Notes: generated by a model not told the origin, from the sequence alone. A stretch of DNA of 64,000 nt from Drechmeria coniospora (GCF_001625195.1 NC_054390.1:4116027-4180026); one strand, 5' to 3'. Shown: positions 1 to 10,654, counted from the first letter of the stretch. Numbers and translations: made by a program.

Positions 1-558
1 GAGCTTTCCTGCACATCGATTCCACATGGAGACGTGCAGTTACCAGTACATGCACTTGCACATACTGTAGCATCTCGTCTGCAGGAAACCGACTCTAAAC
101 GGATCGGGGCACGAGCATGGCTGTTTCAAGAGGAGTGCAGCTTCCGTGCGTACAACTTGCATGCATAGCCGCTTCACGAGCCATTCACTCTTGTTTCGGC
201 TATTGTACACTTGGCCAAAGCTGGCAGATTCTAGCACAAGATTGGAGATTAACACTATCATCAAGAATCTTTTACCCTTTCTCGTATATTGCTTACGTTT
301 GTCCCTCTTCTACTGTTCACGTCAATCCACGGCCGACTTGAACAACATGAAGCGGATGACAATAAATAAAAAAAGAAAAACTCCGAGTCGCATCTATATC
401 GACGTGTCCGACTTGTGGCGAGCTCACGATGATTGCATGCCAACAAGACGAACTTGGCATGGACAAAGGGGGACAGAGCGGTAACGACAGATCATCGCTG
501 CTGGCCTCTTGCTACGTACGACATGGCAAACGAGATGAAAACTACCACACGAAAAGCA
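1..558. other. Intergenic, left edge
   Basis: No convincing gene is visible. Open frames are short, overlap on both strands and match no family I know. The right part is presumably the 3' flank of the minus-strand DUF3632 gene. Confidence 0.5.
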
Positions 559-1773
559 TCAGTCCTCCTTCATGGACATGAAACCAAAGGTACCGACAAC
601 ATCAGTTGTCACCCCGGCCCTCTCAGCCTCAGCCATGTGGTCGAGCGCTTCCGAGGCAAGCCGGCGACATCGAGGACTGAAGCGCGGTGCCCTGGAGATG
701 GCATCAAACTTGGTCCGCCATCCGTTCCACAGCGCTAGCGTCCACTTCTGACGACCGACCTCAATGAGCGTCTCCTTGGAGCACATCTCGAAGAGGGCGT
801 CGGAGGCGTGAAGGAGCCACTGAGTGGCAGCGACGGCATAGGGCTCATAGTGCTGCGCCGCCACGGAGGCTTCGGGGTATATTCCGCTGCTGAGAGGGCC
901 CCCGGTGGCAAAGGGCGATGGACGAATCAACGGGCTCATGCGCGTGGCCTCGACGATTCCACTGGCGAGGAGGCGAGCCAGAAAGGCCGAGAAGTTGAGA
1001 TACGACGTGGCGACGGCCGCGGACTCCTCAATCTGCTGGGTGCCGGTGAAGTGGCCTGGGGTGCGGAAAAAATAAAGCATGTGAGCCTCCCTCTGTCCTA
1101 CTCTTGCGGCGGAAGGGAGGAGAAGGGGAAGGTGGGAGAGCGGAGGGAGGAGGCCTGAGAGGCAAAGGGAGAGCGGACGGGAAGGCCATGTGAACGGCAG
1201 AGGGGAAGGCAGAGGGCAAGACAGAGGGCAAGACAGAGGGGACGGCAGAGGAAATGGCCAAGGGTGGTCGGATGTGGTGGATGCGTACATGCGGCACATA
1301 CCTTGGTCGAGCTCCCATAACCACTGCTCAAATCCTTCGTAGCCGTTGTCGGCCGTCAGGCTCCATAGCTCCTTGTCGACGAACTCGACGCCGACCTTGA
1401 CGGGGACCGTGTGCTTGGGCATACCCTGAAGCGCTTGGAGGAGGCAGACGAGCCCGTCCTGGCCGGGGTGGTCGGCAGGCACAGTCATGGAGGCTTTGCC
1501 GAGGCAGTCCCAGAGGTACTTGAGCCATCCGGTGGGTCGGGGGACTCCGTTGGCGCCGTCTCCGGCCGGCCGCGTTGGCGCCGTGGCGCCCGGCGGCAGC
1601 GTGTAGGACGACTGGGCCGATTGACAGTATTCGACGACGGTGTCATCGATGACCTTGGCTGCCGCCGCCGGCTCGATCACGCCGTTGACCACATTTTCGA
1701 TGGTCATGGCAATTTTCTTTTCCTGTTCAAAGTCGTCGGGGTCGGATATGTGGAGCGAAATGAGCGTCGACAT
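559..1773 (-). CDS. DUF3632 family protein, function unknown
   Basis: Two exons, 1773..1302 and 1055..559, give 322 codons plus stop. The intron (1301..1056, 246 nt) has donor GTATGT and a T-rich acceptor ending CCCCAG, and joining in phase 1 keeps the frame. The start chosen is the first ATG that opens onto conserved-looking sequence (MSTLISLHIS). An upstream open extension is proline/serine-rich and looks like leader. The C-terminal half, with a helical stretch rich in F-x-A-x-L and the segment LWNGWRTKFD, resembles the fungal DUF3632 family of about 300 residues. No catalytic residues are known to me for this family, and no signal peptide or membrane segment is seen. The intron is unusually long for this window and carries purine-rich AGAGGGCAAGAC-type repeats on the plus strand. 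The family call rests on remembered motifs, not on a search. Confidence 0.72.
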   Translation of the reverse strand: MSTLISLHISDPDDFEQEKKIAMTIENVVNGVIEPAAAAKVIDDTVVEYCQSAQSSYTLPPGATAPTRPAGDGANGVPRPTGWLKYLWDCLGKASMTVPADHPGQDGLVCLLQALQGMPKHTVPVKVGVEFVDKELWSLTADNGYEGFEQWLWELDQGMCRMYASTTSDHPWPFPLPSPLSCPLSCPLPSPLPFTWPSRPLSLCLSGLLPPLSHLPLLLPSAARVGQREAHMLYFFRTPGHFTGTQQIEESAAVATSYLNFSAFLARLLASGIVEATRMSPLIRPSPFATGGPLSSGIYPEASVAAQHYEPYAVAATQWLLHASDALFEMCSKETLIEVGRQKWTLALWNGWRTKFDAISRAPRFSPRCRRLASEALDHMAEAERAGVTTDVVGTFGFMSMKED

Positions 1774-3277
1774 GGTGACGGGATGTGACGAGAACGGCGA
1801 GAATGGGCGGTGAGGCGGAGACGAAGCCGGAGCCAACTCGGACAAGAAATGAACTATTCGACGTGAGTCTGTGCGTTGAGGATGAAAGCTGGGAGTCAAA
1901 ATGTTGATGGTGGAGGAGGGGAAGGGGGGGGGGGGGGGGGGGGTCGGATGCTTGGGGCATCCAGCTCGTATCGAGTGAGCGAGCGTCGCCTCACTTTGCA
2001 CGGCACCGCATGTGAGAAGCGGGGAAGTCGATATCGGTATCGGTATCATCAAATCATATCGCTCGACGCGGACACAACAATGTGACGAGATGGCGGCAAC
2101 CGCGAGCAAGGAGCAAGGAGTAGGCAAGGATGCGTCGTGTGTGACGACGTCAACACCACCATAAGCGTCATGGGGTGACCTGATTCGCCCAAGAAACCAG
2201 GCCCAGCCGCTTTCTTCACCAACTGCCATTGTTCCATCCTATATTTTCTCGTGCTGTATGCCTGCCATACCGGTCTCACTGTGATGATCGCGTACGCGTA
2301 CGGCATTGACTTGAATCATCTCTCCACCGCTGCAGGGGACGGAGCAGCAGGTGATCAAGGCGGCCTCCGTTCTGGCAGGATGTCGCTCAGATGCGGCATG
2401 ACCGAAGGAGCAGCGGCCAAACCACATGTCGATCTCTTTCCATGTCGGCGCGTGAAAGGAGCAATATGTTACGAAATGATGACATGGTCGCTGTGGAAGC
2501 TGGTTCCTCGGAAGCTGTACCGTAAGTCATTCTATTGAGATAATTCCATCGAAATAATTCTTGCCATTTCACAGCCATGGAGACGGCAGATTTTTACCCA
2601 TCGTTGGTGCCGTTGTTACCATGGATGCCATCCATGACGGACGGAACACGGGCCTCATCTGGCCCATTGCAGCGCCCATTCCGCGTCAGCCGTCTCGTCT
2701 CCATGGGCTCGACGGCCGTATCGAGAGGCCATGTGGCGAAAAAAAAAACCCCCCAGCGATGCCGTGTGCGAACGTTGGAGGTGCGTTGATGATGGGCTTT
2801 GCATGCTACCCGTCTGAATGGCCGACATCAACCGCATCATCAATGCAAGCCGCGAGCCGTATCTGCAGCGGAAGCAAGACGCAGCTGGGGCAAGACATCT
2901 TTGCGTGCGCGCCTACATGTTCGAGACACGGCTGAGAGCCGTTTCCGCCAGAGAAGTTACTCGTCTACTGCATGTGCTCTCGACCTGATCCGAGTGCCAT
3001 TGCAGCAGGCAGGGCGTCGCGATGTTTTATTGCGCGCATGAGACATCCGGTCACTGTTTGATTCGCACGCTGGCCTTCCCAAGCCTGTCCCTGTTCGCGT
3101 GTAAGTGAGCTCCCCGATGGGACGGCAACACGACAAAAGGGAGTCGATGCGCCGGCTCCGGCGTATAAGATGAAGGAGAGATCCCTCGAGGATGGAGAGC
3201 AGGTCGTCTCTGGAACCCATGGTTGCCGTTGACTGCTAGGATACAACCAAGCCATCGACTACCGACTCTGGCCCAAC
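1774..3277. other. Intergenic between DUF3632 and RNase genes
   Basis: No gene is supported. The left end is the promoter and leader side of the minus-strand DUF3632 gene and the right end is upstream of the plus-strand RNase gene, so the two are divergent. It contains a 20-base G run and a short GGTATC-type repeat near 2032-2048. Confidence 0.5.
1924..1943. repeat. Poly-G homopolymer, 20 bases
   Basis: An uninterrupted run of 20 G lies about 150 bases upstream of the DUF3632 start codon, as poly-C on the coding strand. Length is likely variable and prone to sequencing error. Confidence 0.9.
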
Positions 3278-3861
3278 ATGATGCTCAAGGGTACCCTCGT
3301 CATTTTTGCGCTGGCCTCGGCCGCTGTATGCTTGGCTCTGCTCCCGAACCCCCTTTCCTTGGCGAGGCACGGAACATGCTCATGACAATCGCAGGCTGCC
3401 AATTTCCGTTGCCTCACCAACCTCGGCTCGTTCGTCATCCGCGAGCAATGGGCCCTGGATGGCGTCCGACTGGGAGGCGTTACAACTGGCAGGTCCGGGT
3501 ATGCCCCCCTCTCCGATGACCCTGTGCCTCTCCCCGAAAGTGCCGGACGGTCCGACTGACAGACGGCACACCCTTGTGCAGATTCCCGCATGCCTTCGGC
3601 GGCCAGTCCGGCGGTGGTGCCCAGCTCCGATTCTACGGCGCGGATAACAGATGCAACGAACGGAACCCGAGGCTGTTCGAGTTCCCCGTCAACAAAGACG
3701 GCAGGCCGTATCCGAAGGACGAGAGGCACGATACCAACACGCCGGCCCGTGTCGTCTACCTCCAGGACGGCCGGACGCTCTGCGGTGTCATGACGCACGT
3801 CATCGAGGATCCGAAGACCCATCACGGCAGTGGCAACTTTCGTGTGTGCGATCGTGTCTGA
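3278..3861 (+). CDS. Secreted guanyl-specific ribonuclease (T1/N1 fold)
   Basis: Three exons, 3278-3325, 3395-3498 and 3582-3861, give 143 residues; introns are 69 and 83 nt with GTATGC/GCAG and GTATGC/GCAG ends. Residues 1-18 form a signal peptide (hydrophobic core, Ala-rich end). The mature protein of about 125 residues has the layout of the microbial RNase T1/F1 family: FPHAF with His54, LFEFP with Glu84, ARVVY with Arg107 and MTHV with His123, matching the four catalytic positions of RNase T1 in order and spacing. Four cysteines (22, 75, 118, 140) could form two disulfides. The expected activity is cleavage of RNA 3' of guanosine, outside the cell or inside a host or competitor. The same fold occurs in the RNase-like effectors of powdery mildews and in ribotoxins, so an effector or antimicrobial role is possible; that is inference. 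The site looks intact, so I expect an active enzyme. Confidence 0.82.
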
Positions 3862-4311
3862 TGTCATGTCTCCTCGTGAATCGAGACGGTATCGTCCTGT
3901 GCGGGTCTTGGCCTGCGAGGGGGAGCATGAGAGCGAAGGGTGTGATGGGGTGTTTGGGGCCTGGAGTGGCCATTCGATGCGGTCACTACCGTTGGGAATT
4001 ACTGCTACATGCCGGTGCCGTGACGCTCAACTTCCCACCGACGCGGAAGATGTACCCTGGCCGAGCTGTAGTCTGCGATGTAGGCCGGTGGGTGTCCGGG
4101 CGTGATAGCGATAACAGTGTTTTGGAGCTGCGTCATCGACGAGCAGTGTTGAGGACGGACAGCAGGTTGAAGACATATTGTCGAGAGAACGTGTTGATGA
4201 GGGATGGGGTCGAGGCGTGGGGACATGGCCCATGATACAGTATGAAGCAGATGTCGTGTGGAACGCTGTGCCATCTCCCCGATGCTACCGACCCCGCGCC
4301 CGCCGAGCTCG
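3862..4311. other. Intergenic, convergent 3' flanks
   Basis: Lies between the plus-strand RNase gene and the minus-strand gene at 4312-4887. Only short overlapping open frames are present and no feature can be supported. Confidence 0.5.
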
Positions 4312-4887
4312 TCAGATGGGGTCCATATGCCCCTGTAGCACCGTGACAGCTCTCTGCTCCACGATGCCCTCTTGGACTAGGCGACATAAGACGTTAATCA
4401 CCCAGCCCTGGCAGTTCTCCTTCACCGCCGCCCGATTTGCTGCCCGAGGTGGTGGCGTTGACTTGGCGATGCGATCGGCTGTTGCGAACTGGGAGTCGCT
4501 GAGGTTGGAGTGTAGAACCTGATGCCAAGCAAAGGAGATGGAGCTTAAGGCATCACCGTCCGGCTCGTGATAGTATTGCATGCATTCCGCATCGCCCGTA
4601 ACCTGCCAGACTTGCCCCCTTCCTCTCCCTGAGGCGTCGGGTCGATGACAGAACAACGACCAGTGTTTCGGCTCCCCTTCCGCTTGATTTTCCACGACAA
4701 CCGACAGCTGAAGCGTCGCAGGCTTCGATTCCTCCGCCACGGGGGCCTCGACCGGCTTCCATTCACCAGAGGGCTCACCCGTCCTGCGGTCGAGCTGGCG
4801 GGTCCATTGTGAACCACCCGGTCGGACGACAAACTCGCGGCCAGGGAGAATAGTGCGATTGATGGGGGTGCTGTTCGTGTCAGCCAT
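4312..4887 (-). CDS. HW/NCQxWV-family protein of unknown function, intact copy
   Basis: A single exon of 191 codons with no signal peptide or membrane segment. Visible landmarks are an N-terminal PGREF segment, a central HWSLF motif followed by GRGRGQVWQVTGDAE, an AWHQVL segment, and a C-terminal ENCQGWV motif. The arrangement of an HW strand early and an NCxxWV helix late is shared by several fungal uncharacterised families (DUF7770 and DUF6914 come to mind) and loosely recalls NlpC/P60- or LRAT-like folds, but I cannot confirm a family or a catalytic Cys-His pair. A TATA-like box lies about 95 bases upstream. A damaged paralog lies 2.2 kb to the right in the same orientation, with the APH kinase gene between them, so the pair probably arose by local duplication. 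I do not assign a function. Confidence 0.65.
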   Translation of the reverse strand: MADTNSTPINRTILPGREFVVRPGGSQWTRQLDRRTGEPSGEWKPVEAPVAEESKPATLQLSVVVENQAEGEPKHWSLFCHRPDASGRGRGQVWQVTGDAECMQYYHEPDGDALSSISFAWHQVLHSNLSDSQFATADRIAKSTPPPRAANRAAVKENCQGWVINVLCRLVQEGIVEQRAVTVLQGHMDPI

Positions 4888-4978
4888 GCTGATTCTTCAC
4901 GAAAACAAGGAAACAAGGCGATGCCTGTTCATGCGTGGTGTTCGTGACTGAAGTAGAATCGTGCCACGATTATCCGGG

Positions 4979-4985
4979 TTTTATA
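4979..4985 (-). promoter_or_regulatory. TATA-like box upstream of the 4312-4887 gene
   Basis: Reads TATAAAA on the minus strand, 92-98 bases upstream of the ATG at 4887. Position and sequence fit a core promoter element; no transcript data. Confidence 0.35.
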
Positions 4986-5449
4986 GACCGCAGGAGCCAA
5001 GGAACAACCGGCTGTTCGCCAATGGGGCGGGTTCAAACACGCGAAGCGCCTGACGCCGGCGCTTACTTGCCCTCGAGCCTCCTTGTTGGCTCTGCTGGCG
5101 CCAGCTGTGATTCTTCCAGCAATTGGACCTTTCCCTTGCGATTGCACATGTCCATCCACATGTATTCGGTACATACGAGTATCAACCCCAGATTGGCCGG
5201 TGCCTATCGACATGACAGGCCATTTATATTCAGGCCTATTCATGTACTTGCAATTCAGCTGGCAGAGGTTTGAACGATGACGAAATCATGGGAGCAAGTA
5301 CCGGAAACAATGGCTGGCGGTCAAACGAGGCCCCAGTTTTGTTCCGCACACGCATTGGCGGTACGTCGATGGCGAAGTATGAGGGGACGACAATGTGTCG
5401 CTGGTGCCCCGGCAAGGCCCCAGCTCCTGCGGATGCCATTTTCCTGGGA
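4986..5449. other. Intergenic upstream of the intact HW/NCQxWV gene
   Basis: No gene is supported. It contains the distal promoter side of the gene at 4312-4887 and the 3' flank of the APH gene. Confidence 0.45.
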
Positions 5450-6309
5450 TTAAAACAATACCCTTCTTGCCTTCTGTATGGCTGTGATGTCCCATGGCTC
5501 CGGCCTGGTCTCCTTCATCCAGCGCTGCCATTCGTGCTCGGCTGGGTCGCAGAACTTCATCATCTGCGCAAACTCCCAGTAGTCGGGGAACCATCCGGAG
5601 GACTCCCAATCGAGCAGACCGACAATGTGACATTTTTCATCCACGATGATATTCCGGGGGTTGATATCGCCATGGGCGAAAACCGATGTGCTGGAGCGCG
5701 GAAGCGTGTCTGGGATATCCGCCGAGTCCCGGTAAGAAAGGCCATTTGTAGCAATGTATCGAGACCAGATGCGTCCCCGCAGGGTATCATCATCCAGATC
5801 GCGCGGGGCAATGTCGTGCCTGGAACCGAGGAGGGGGTCCCGAGATGGAGAGCCATCGACGGTGCGGTAAAGATTGGTACCTAGATCATCTGGACGTGGT
5901 ATGCTGCGAATCTGGGCGACAAGGTCCCATATATCCTGACAGATGCGGTCCTTGACGGCTTTATCGAGCTCGGCCCAAGCCGATTTGAGTGTCCTTCCCG
6001 GAATGAAGGACATCAATAGCTCGCCATACGCAGGGCCGGCCTCGTCGCATTCGTAAAATGATCCATCGACTACGGGAACCGGTATATTTGGGAGCTGTTT
6101 CCTGACAAGCCGCATCGCGCTTTCTTCTGACGGCCGAACGTTTGAGCCCTGCTTTAGTATAACGGTCGGTTGGATGAGGGTAACTATGCATCCAAACTGC
6201 CATGCAATCTGGCGTGGCACAAAGTTCTCGTCATCTAGTACGCGTCAGAAGGGATGTAAACCCTGTTCCCGGATTGTTTCCTACACTTTTCGGCTTCGTC
6301 CTCACTCAT
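5450..6309 (-). CDS. APH-family phosphotransferase (aminoglycoside/choline kinase-like)
   Basis: Two exons are proposed: 6309..6285 and 6234..5450, 269 residues. The 50-nt intron has donor GTAGGA, a CTGAC branch site and acceptor TACTAG. The small first exon is my inference; without it the long frame has no ATG before residue 27. Visible kinase features are an early ATP-site lysine (VILKQG, about residue 36), the catalytic loop HGDINPRN (His196, Asp198, Asn203) and the metal-binding LLDWESSGWFPDYWE (Asp217). This is the standard layout of the large fungal APH family (PF01636), whose members phosphorylate small hydroxylated molecules or are of unknown substrate. The length suits these single-domain proteins. 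It sits between two paralogous HW/NCQxWV genes on the same strand. No substrate can be inferred. An 11-base G run lies just upstream (6338-6348). Confidence 0.8.
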
Positions 6310-7118
6310 GTTCGTTCGAGTACTGTCAGTCGTTCGAGGGGGGGGGGGAGGTTACTTGGAAGGAATGAGATTCGATTCGAGCGACCAGTGAGTTGAACAA
6401 ATAGCTGCCTCTAGAGCGACGTCATTGGTCGGTGGCCTGAGGCTGCAACGTTTGCCTTGAGTGCACCATTCCGTAGCGTACCGCGGGTTCCTGACGCAAC
6501 TACTTAAACATCTAAACGCAGTTGGCCGTGCGATGGGTTCACGGTGCCTTATGCCGGACATGATTTAGGCCGCCACGGATGCGGGATTCGACCAATTGAT
6601 GCAGGATTTACGCGCCAACATGGAGGCTGGAGAGCTATTCAAGTAGTGTAGACCTGCACAACATGGTTTCGGAGGAATGGGAGCGAAGCAAGGTGCCAGT
6701 GATGCGTCCAGCATTCAACCCGGACATGTGGGGAGCTCTATGCGAAGCGATGCACTTCTCCGGCAACGGATGACAATCCGAAATCCATGCCATTTCCTGC
6801 GGTTACGCAATGCTATTACAGTGTTGCCGCGGTATTGAACGAAGGAGTGTGGGTTCGGCCGCTCGCCGCGGGCAAAGAAAAGTTACGGTGCAAAGCGGCC
6901 CTGCATCGTACATGTGCACCTCATGTTCACCTAGACACGATGTATGCCCAAGTAGGTCCAGGAACACACAGGGTGGCTTTTCGTAAGAAATACCGCGTGA
7001 GCCAGTCACACAAGCCCACCATGTTGCTATCGCAGGTTTGGTTTATTCAGATTCTGTGAACCGCAACGACGCAATAGTCATTCCATTCCAGCGACAAAGT
7101 TTGCCCATCTCACTCCTC
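6310..7118. other. Intergenic, no gene seen
   Basis: Holds the APH promoter side, including an 11-base G run at 6338-6348, and the 3' flank of the damaged paralog. Open frames up to 90 codons have no recognisable features. Confidence 0.45.
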
Positions 7119-7708
7119 TCAGCTGATAGGGTCCATGTATCCTTCCATCGCGGTGACCGTGCTCTGTTCCACGATCCCCTCGGCAACTAGGCAACGCAAG
7201 ACCTTAATTAGCCACCCAGCCTTGGCAGTTCTCCGTTACTGCCGCTCGATTTGCTGCTCGAGGTGATGCAATCGTCCGGGTCACACGATCGACTGTTGCA
7301 GACTGTAAATCGCTGAGGCTTGGATTTAAAACTTGATGCCAAGAAAGAGAGGAAGTATTCAAGAGGTCGACATCTGGAGCATGCAAATAGTGCATATAAT
7401 ACTCCGCATCCCCTTTTACTTGCCAGACTTGACCCCTTCCCCGTCCTGTATGGTCGGGCCTGTAACTGAAAATAGACCAGTGCTTGGACTCGTCCATTGC
7501 TTGATGCTGCACTACGACAGCCAGGTGAAGGCTTGAAGTCGTAGTCATCGGTTCCTGGGTCACGGTAGCCTCAACAGGCGTCCATTCACTGCGGGGTTCA
7601 TTCGTCCTCGCGTGAACCTTGCGTGTCCATTCGGAACCGTCCTGGCGTATGAGAAACTGACGACCAGGGCACGGTGCGGCGAAGGTTGGAGATGTTGGCA
7701 TCGGCCAT
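7119..7708 (-). pseudogene. Frameshifted paralog of the HW/NCQxWV gene
   Basis: Clearly homologous to 4312-4887 over its full length (shared SEWT, HWSIF, GRGRGQVWQVKGDAE, SWHQVL and ENCQGWV). Two lesions are visible. Near the 5' end the copy is 2 bases shorter than its paralog between the ancestral ATG (7708..7706) and the QFL segment, so that ATG is out of frame; another ATG 7 bases downstream (7701) happens to restore the frame with a changed N-terminus. Near the 3' end an extra GCTA on the coding strand, around 7206-7209, brings a TAA at 7206..7204. Downstream of it a conserved tail (EGIVEQ...MDPI) continues in another frame to 7119. The remaining open frame is 165 codons and lacks about 30 C-terminal residues. 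It may be a pseudogene or a shortened functional copy. Confidence 0.7.
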
Positions 7709-9585
7709 CTTGGTGTTTGGCCTGGGAGGAGATACTTGATTGTGTGGGATGTTATCCTTGTGCTGCCGTTTGGCTGCGTCTTATCAGTCGACCTCGTGGA
7801 CTGCTAGTGCGGCAACGGGATTTAAATCGACATGAAATAGCCGGTCCTTCCTCCCCTTGGATGTTTCAATCATGGCGACGATGATGTGGCGCTGCCAATG
7901 CGGCCATGGTTGAATCATACGACGGTCATTTCCGCTCAACTCCCTGGCCTCTCGGTGGCTGCACTCAAGCCCGTGTCAGCACACGGCGCATTGGCGCCCT
8001 CCATCTGGCAGGCCTTCCTTTCCACCCCTCGGCGACGGTTGGCCTAGTCATCGGTAGGCGTATCGACGAAGGCCGCCAACGCGGCCATGGTTGAAACCTT
8101 GGCCAGGCGTCTCCTGGAACTCCCTGGCCTCTCGACGGCGGCACTCAAGTCTCTGTGTCGGCACACGGCGCATCGGCTCCCTTGCCTTTCAAGACGATTG
8201 GTAAACATGGGTAGGCGTATCAAGGAAGCTGCAATCGCGGCCATGGGTCCAACGTTTGCCAGTAGCCCGCGCTTCGCTCTGCAGTGAGCTCCTCTCAACG
8301 TGTTGGACGGTTTTTTTGTTGGCGCTTACCAGCAGGCAGTTCTCGCCCCCTTGAAGTTGGTTGGCGACACAATTGGTAGGTGATCAAGCGTGTAAAGGAA
8401 GCCGTCTAGGCGGCCATCCATGGGCCCATACGTCGCTCGCGTTCAACTTCCTCGTCACTTGGTAGCCGCTCTTCAGGCATCCTTGTTGAAGCGTTTCCTA
8501 TCGGGGCCCACTCCCCGTCGAAAGCTCACCATCCTCTGTAATCTTTTGGTGCTACAATTGGCACCTGTGTTGCGGGAGGCAGGAGTTTGCTGGAGGCAAC
8601 AAGAATTCCGAGGGTGTGAATGGAAACAACTACTCAAGTAGGCGTTGTGTAGAAATCGAAGCCTTTCATGACGGTGCAAATGGAGCACTTTGGGGCAGAT
8701 GTAGTTGTACAAGCCCTTGTGCTGTAAGTATGTACTTAAGAACGGTGCCAGCTACTGTAAGGGGCCACCCCTGGTCCCACGACGTCGCGCACGGTGGCCT
8801 GCTTATGTAATTTGTCATCTTGACCTACTTCAGCATGCTGTACTCCGTACCTGCTCCCTAAGTGCCTCATGTCACTTTTGCCAAAAGTGAGTCGTGACAC
8901 CGTGAGATTGGGGTGGCCCAGCGTCAAGTGCAGTTTGGAGCCCATCGTACGGTGGATACAGCGTGTCAGCTCGGGCTCGTCGGAGGCCAGAGATATGATT
9001 TCCTACTCAGCAAAGCTTGAATCGATCTCGACAGAGAAGGACGGGTCCTGCCTTTCAACAGGTGCAACAACTTCGCAACTTCTGCAGCCCGCCTGTGATC
9101 CCCGATGCACCAATACGACAAGGTCGTGGCTTTGACGCCGGTGTGTCGCAGAATCCGATCCATCTTCGAGCATTGGAGCCGGAAGCAACTTGAATAATGA
9201 AGGAACCCTTGGATGAATCAGTCAAGTGGACATCGCAACGATCAAAAGATGCTCTGTTATCCCGCATTTTCACTGTCTGTGAATAGCACTTTCAAAAGGC
9301 AGAGTTTGGTGTCGCCCAACTCCCAGCTGACACGAAAGAAATACTATTATTGGCTGGCTTGCAGGCTGGAATGTAGCTTGGCGTGTCACATTGCTGCAGG
9401 AGAGGGAGAAGAAGATACATGGAATCATCCATCATTCTCGCCCCATCAATCTTTTTTCTTCCAGTAGCCGGCGATAAATCAAACGCTTTCCTTGTAGCAG
9501 GGCGGCGCAGCAACTAATCTTCTCGTGGTCGTCGTTTTTATGTACTTGAATAATCTTGGTCGTTATCTGAAGTCATGCGGCTAGC
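7709..9585. other. Intergenic with decayed tandem repeat
   Basis: No gene is supported in this stretch of almost 1.9 kb. It contains the repeat at about 7885-8440. The rest is short overlapping open frames with no motif I recognise. Confidence 0.45.
7885..8440. repeat. Degenerate tandem repeat, about 156-181 bases per unit
   Basis: Four unit starts are marked by the core CGGCCATGG or a variant at 7901, 8082, 8238 and 8411. Each is preceded by a GGCG-tATC-aAGGAAGC/GC-type segment (GTAGGCGTATC in the middle copies) and followed by CTCCCTGGCCTCTCG and GCACTCAAG elements in the better-kept copies. Units differ by substitutions and indels, so the array is old. Part of it is open as a 66-codon plus-strand frame (8087-8287), but the frame shifts between units, which suggests non-coding DNA or a dead repeat-protein gene. 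Confidence 0.6.
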
Positions 9586-10654
9586 TTACAGCTTCTGCAT
9601 GGCGACGACATCAGAGGACTGGACGTGATCCTCGTCCTCGGCAATCTGCTCCTGGAGCTCGTCCAGAGAGACCTTGTCGTCCTCGATGACCAGGTTGATC
9701 TGAAGCTTCTTGACACCGAAGCCGACGGGGACGAGCTTGGAGGCGCCCCAGACCAGGCCATCCTTCTCGATGCTACGGACGCCGGCCTCGAGCTCAGCCA
9801 TGTCGGTCTCGTCATCTGCACCGTCACCTGTCAGCCCATGTCCGGCGGCTCGGGTCCCCGGCCGGCTAACGCCATGCATCGCACGGCAAAGCTTTGGCAG
9901 GGGGGAGGGGGGGGGGCAACGTACCCCAAGGCTTGACGTCCAAGGTGACGACAGACTTGGCAGCAACCTTGGGCTTGGCAGCCTTCTTCTCGCGGTACGC
10001 GGCCAGGCGCTCCTCGCGGATGCGGACGGCCTCGGCGTCCTCCTCCTCGTCGTCGCTGCCGAACAGGTCAACGTCATCATCGTCGTCGGCGGCGGCGGGG
10101 GCCTTGGCCGGGTTCAGCGTGAGCTCGGCCTTGTCGGGGCCGTAGACGGTATAGGGCTTGCTGGCATCGCCAGACAGGCTGCTGAACTCGCTCTCGTACG
10201 TGGCGATGTGCTTGTACCAGCGGGCGGCGTGGGGGAACTTGGCAGCGTCTGGGGAAGCCTTGAGGGCCTTGAAGCAGGCGACGTCGGCCTGCGTGGCGCC
10301 GTAGCTGCGAACCGTCAGTTTGACGAATCCAGGTGCCAATTGCTACCCCGACGAGAGGGCTGAACGAGAGCGGCGGAAGCCGTCGGATTTGTGCCATGGG
10401 AAGGAATGCAGCGAACGTGGTTGCCAGAAGGATCATCAGAAAGGAGAGGGAAGCCTACCCAACGATGTATGAGCGGGTGACCAGCCAGTTGTTCAGGACT
10501 GCGAAGCGAGCTCGTTAGTAAAAAAAAAACCGCCCACGGCAGCATCGTCGCTTCGCCTCACGCCGAGCCAACAAGGTGCGCCGAGCTGCGAAGCAAAGAA
10601 GAGGGGGCACTTACGGCCAAGGCCAGCATCGGTGAGGAAGTCGACGAAACCCAT
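9586..10654 (-). CDS. EFB1: Translation elongation factor 1-beta (eEF1B guanine-exchange subunit)
   Basis: Four exons: 10654..10615, 10498..10459, 10304..9925 and 9815..9586, giving 229 residues, the usual size of the fungal protein. All junctions keep frame and have GT...AG ends (introns 116, 154 and 109 nt). The N-terminal part (MGFVDFL..., [24 protein letters not shown]) is the GST-C-like region; an Asp-rich linker ([16 protein letters not shown]) follows at about residues 100-120. The C-terminal EF1-GNE domain (DVKPWDDETDM..., [23 protein letters not shown]) inserts into eEF1A to exchange GDP for GTP. It therefore acts in cytosolic translation elongation. Intron-dense 5' ends are common for highly expressed fungal ribosomal and translation genes. 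The third intron carries a C-rich run on the coding strand, with 10 consecutive bases at 9907-9916. Confidence 0.96.

Noticed and set aside
2251..3255. Short frames between DUF3632 and the RNase gene
   Set aside because: All are under 125 codons, overlap on both strands and lack motifs or splice-linked continuation.
4312..7708. RIP as the cause of decay of the second paralog
   Set aside because: The visible lesions are small indels, and differences between copies are not mainly C-to-T/G-to-A changes.
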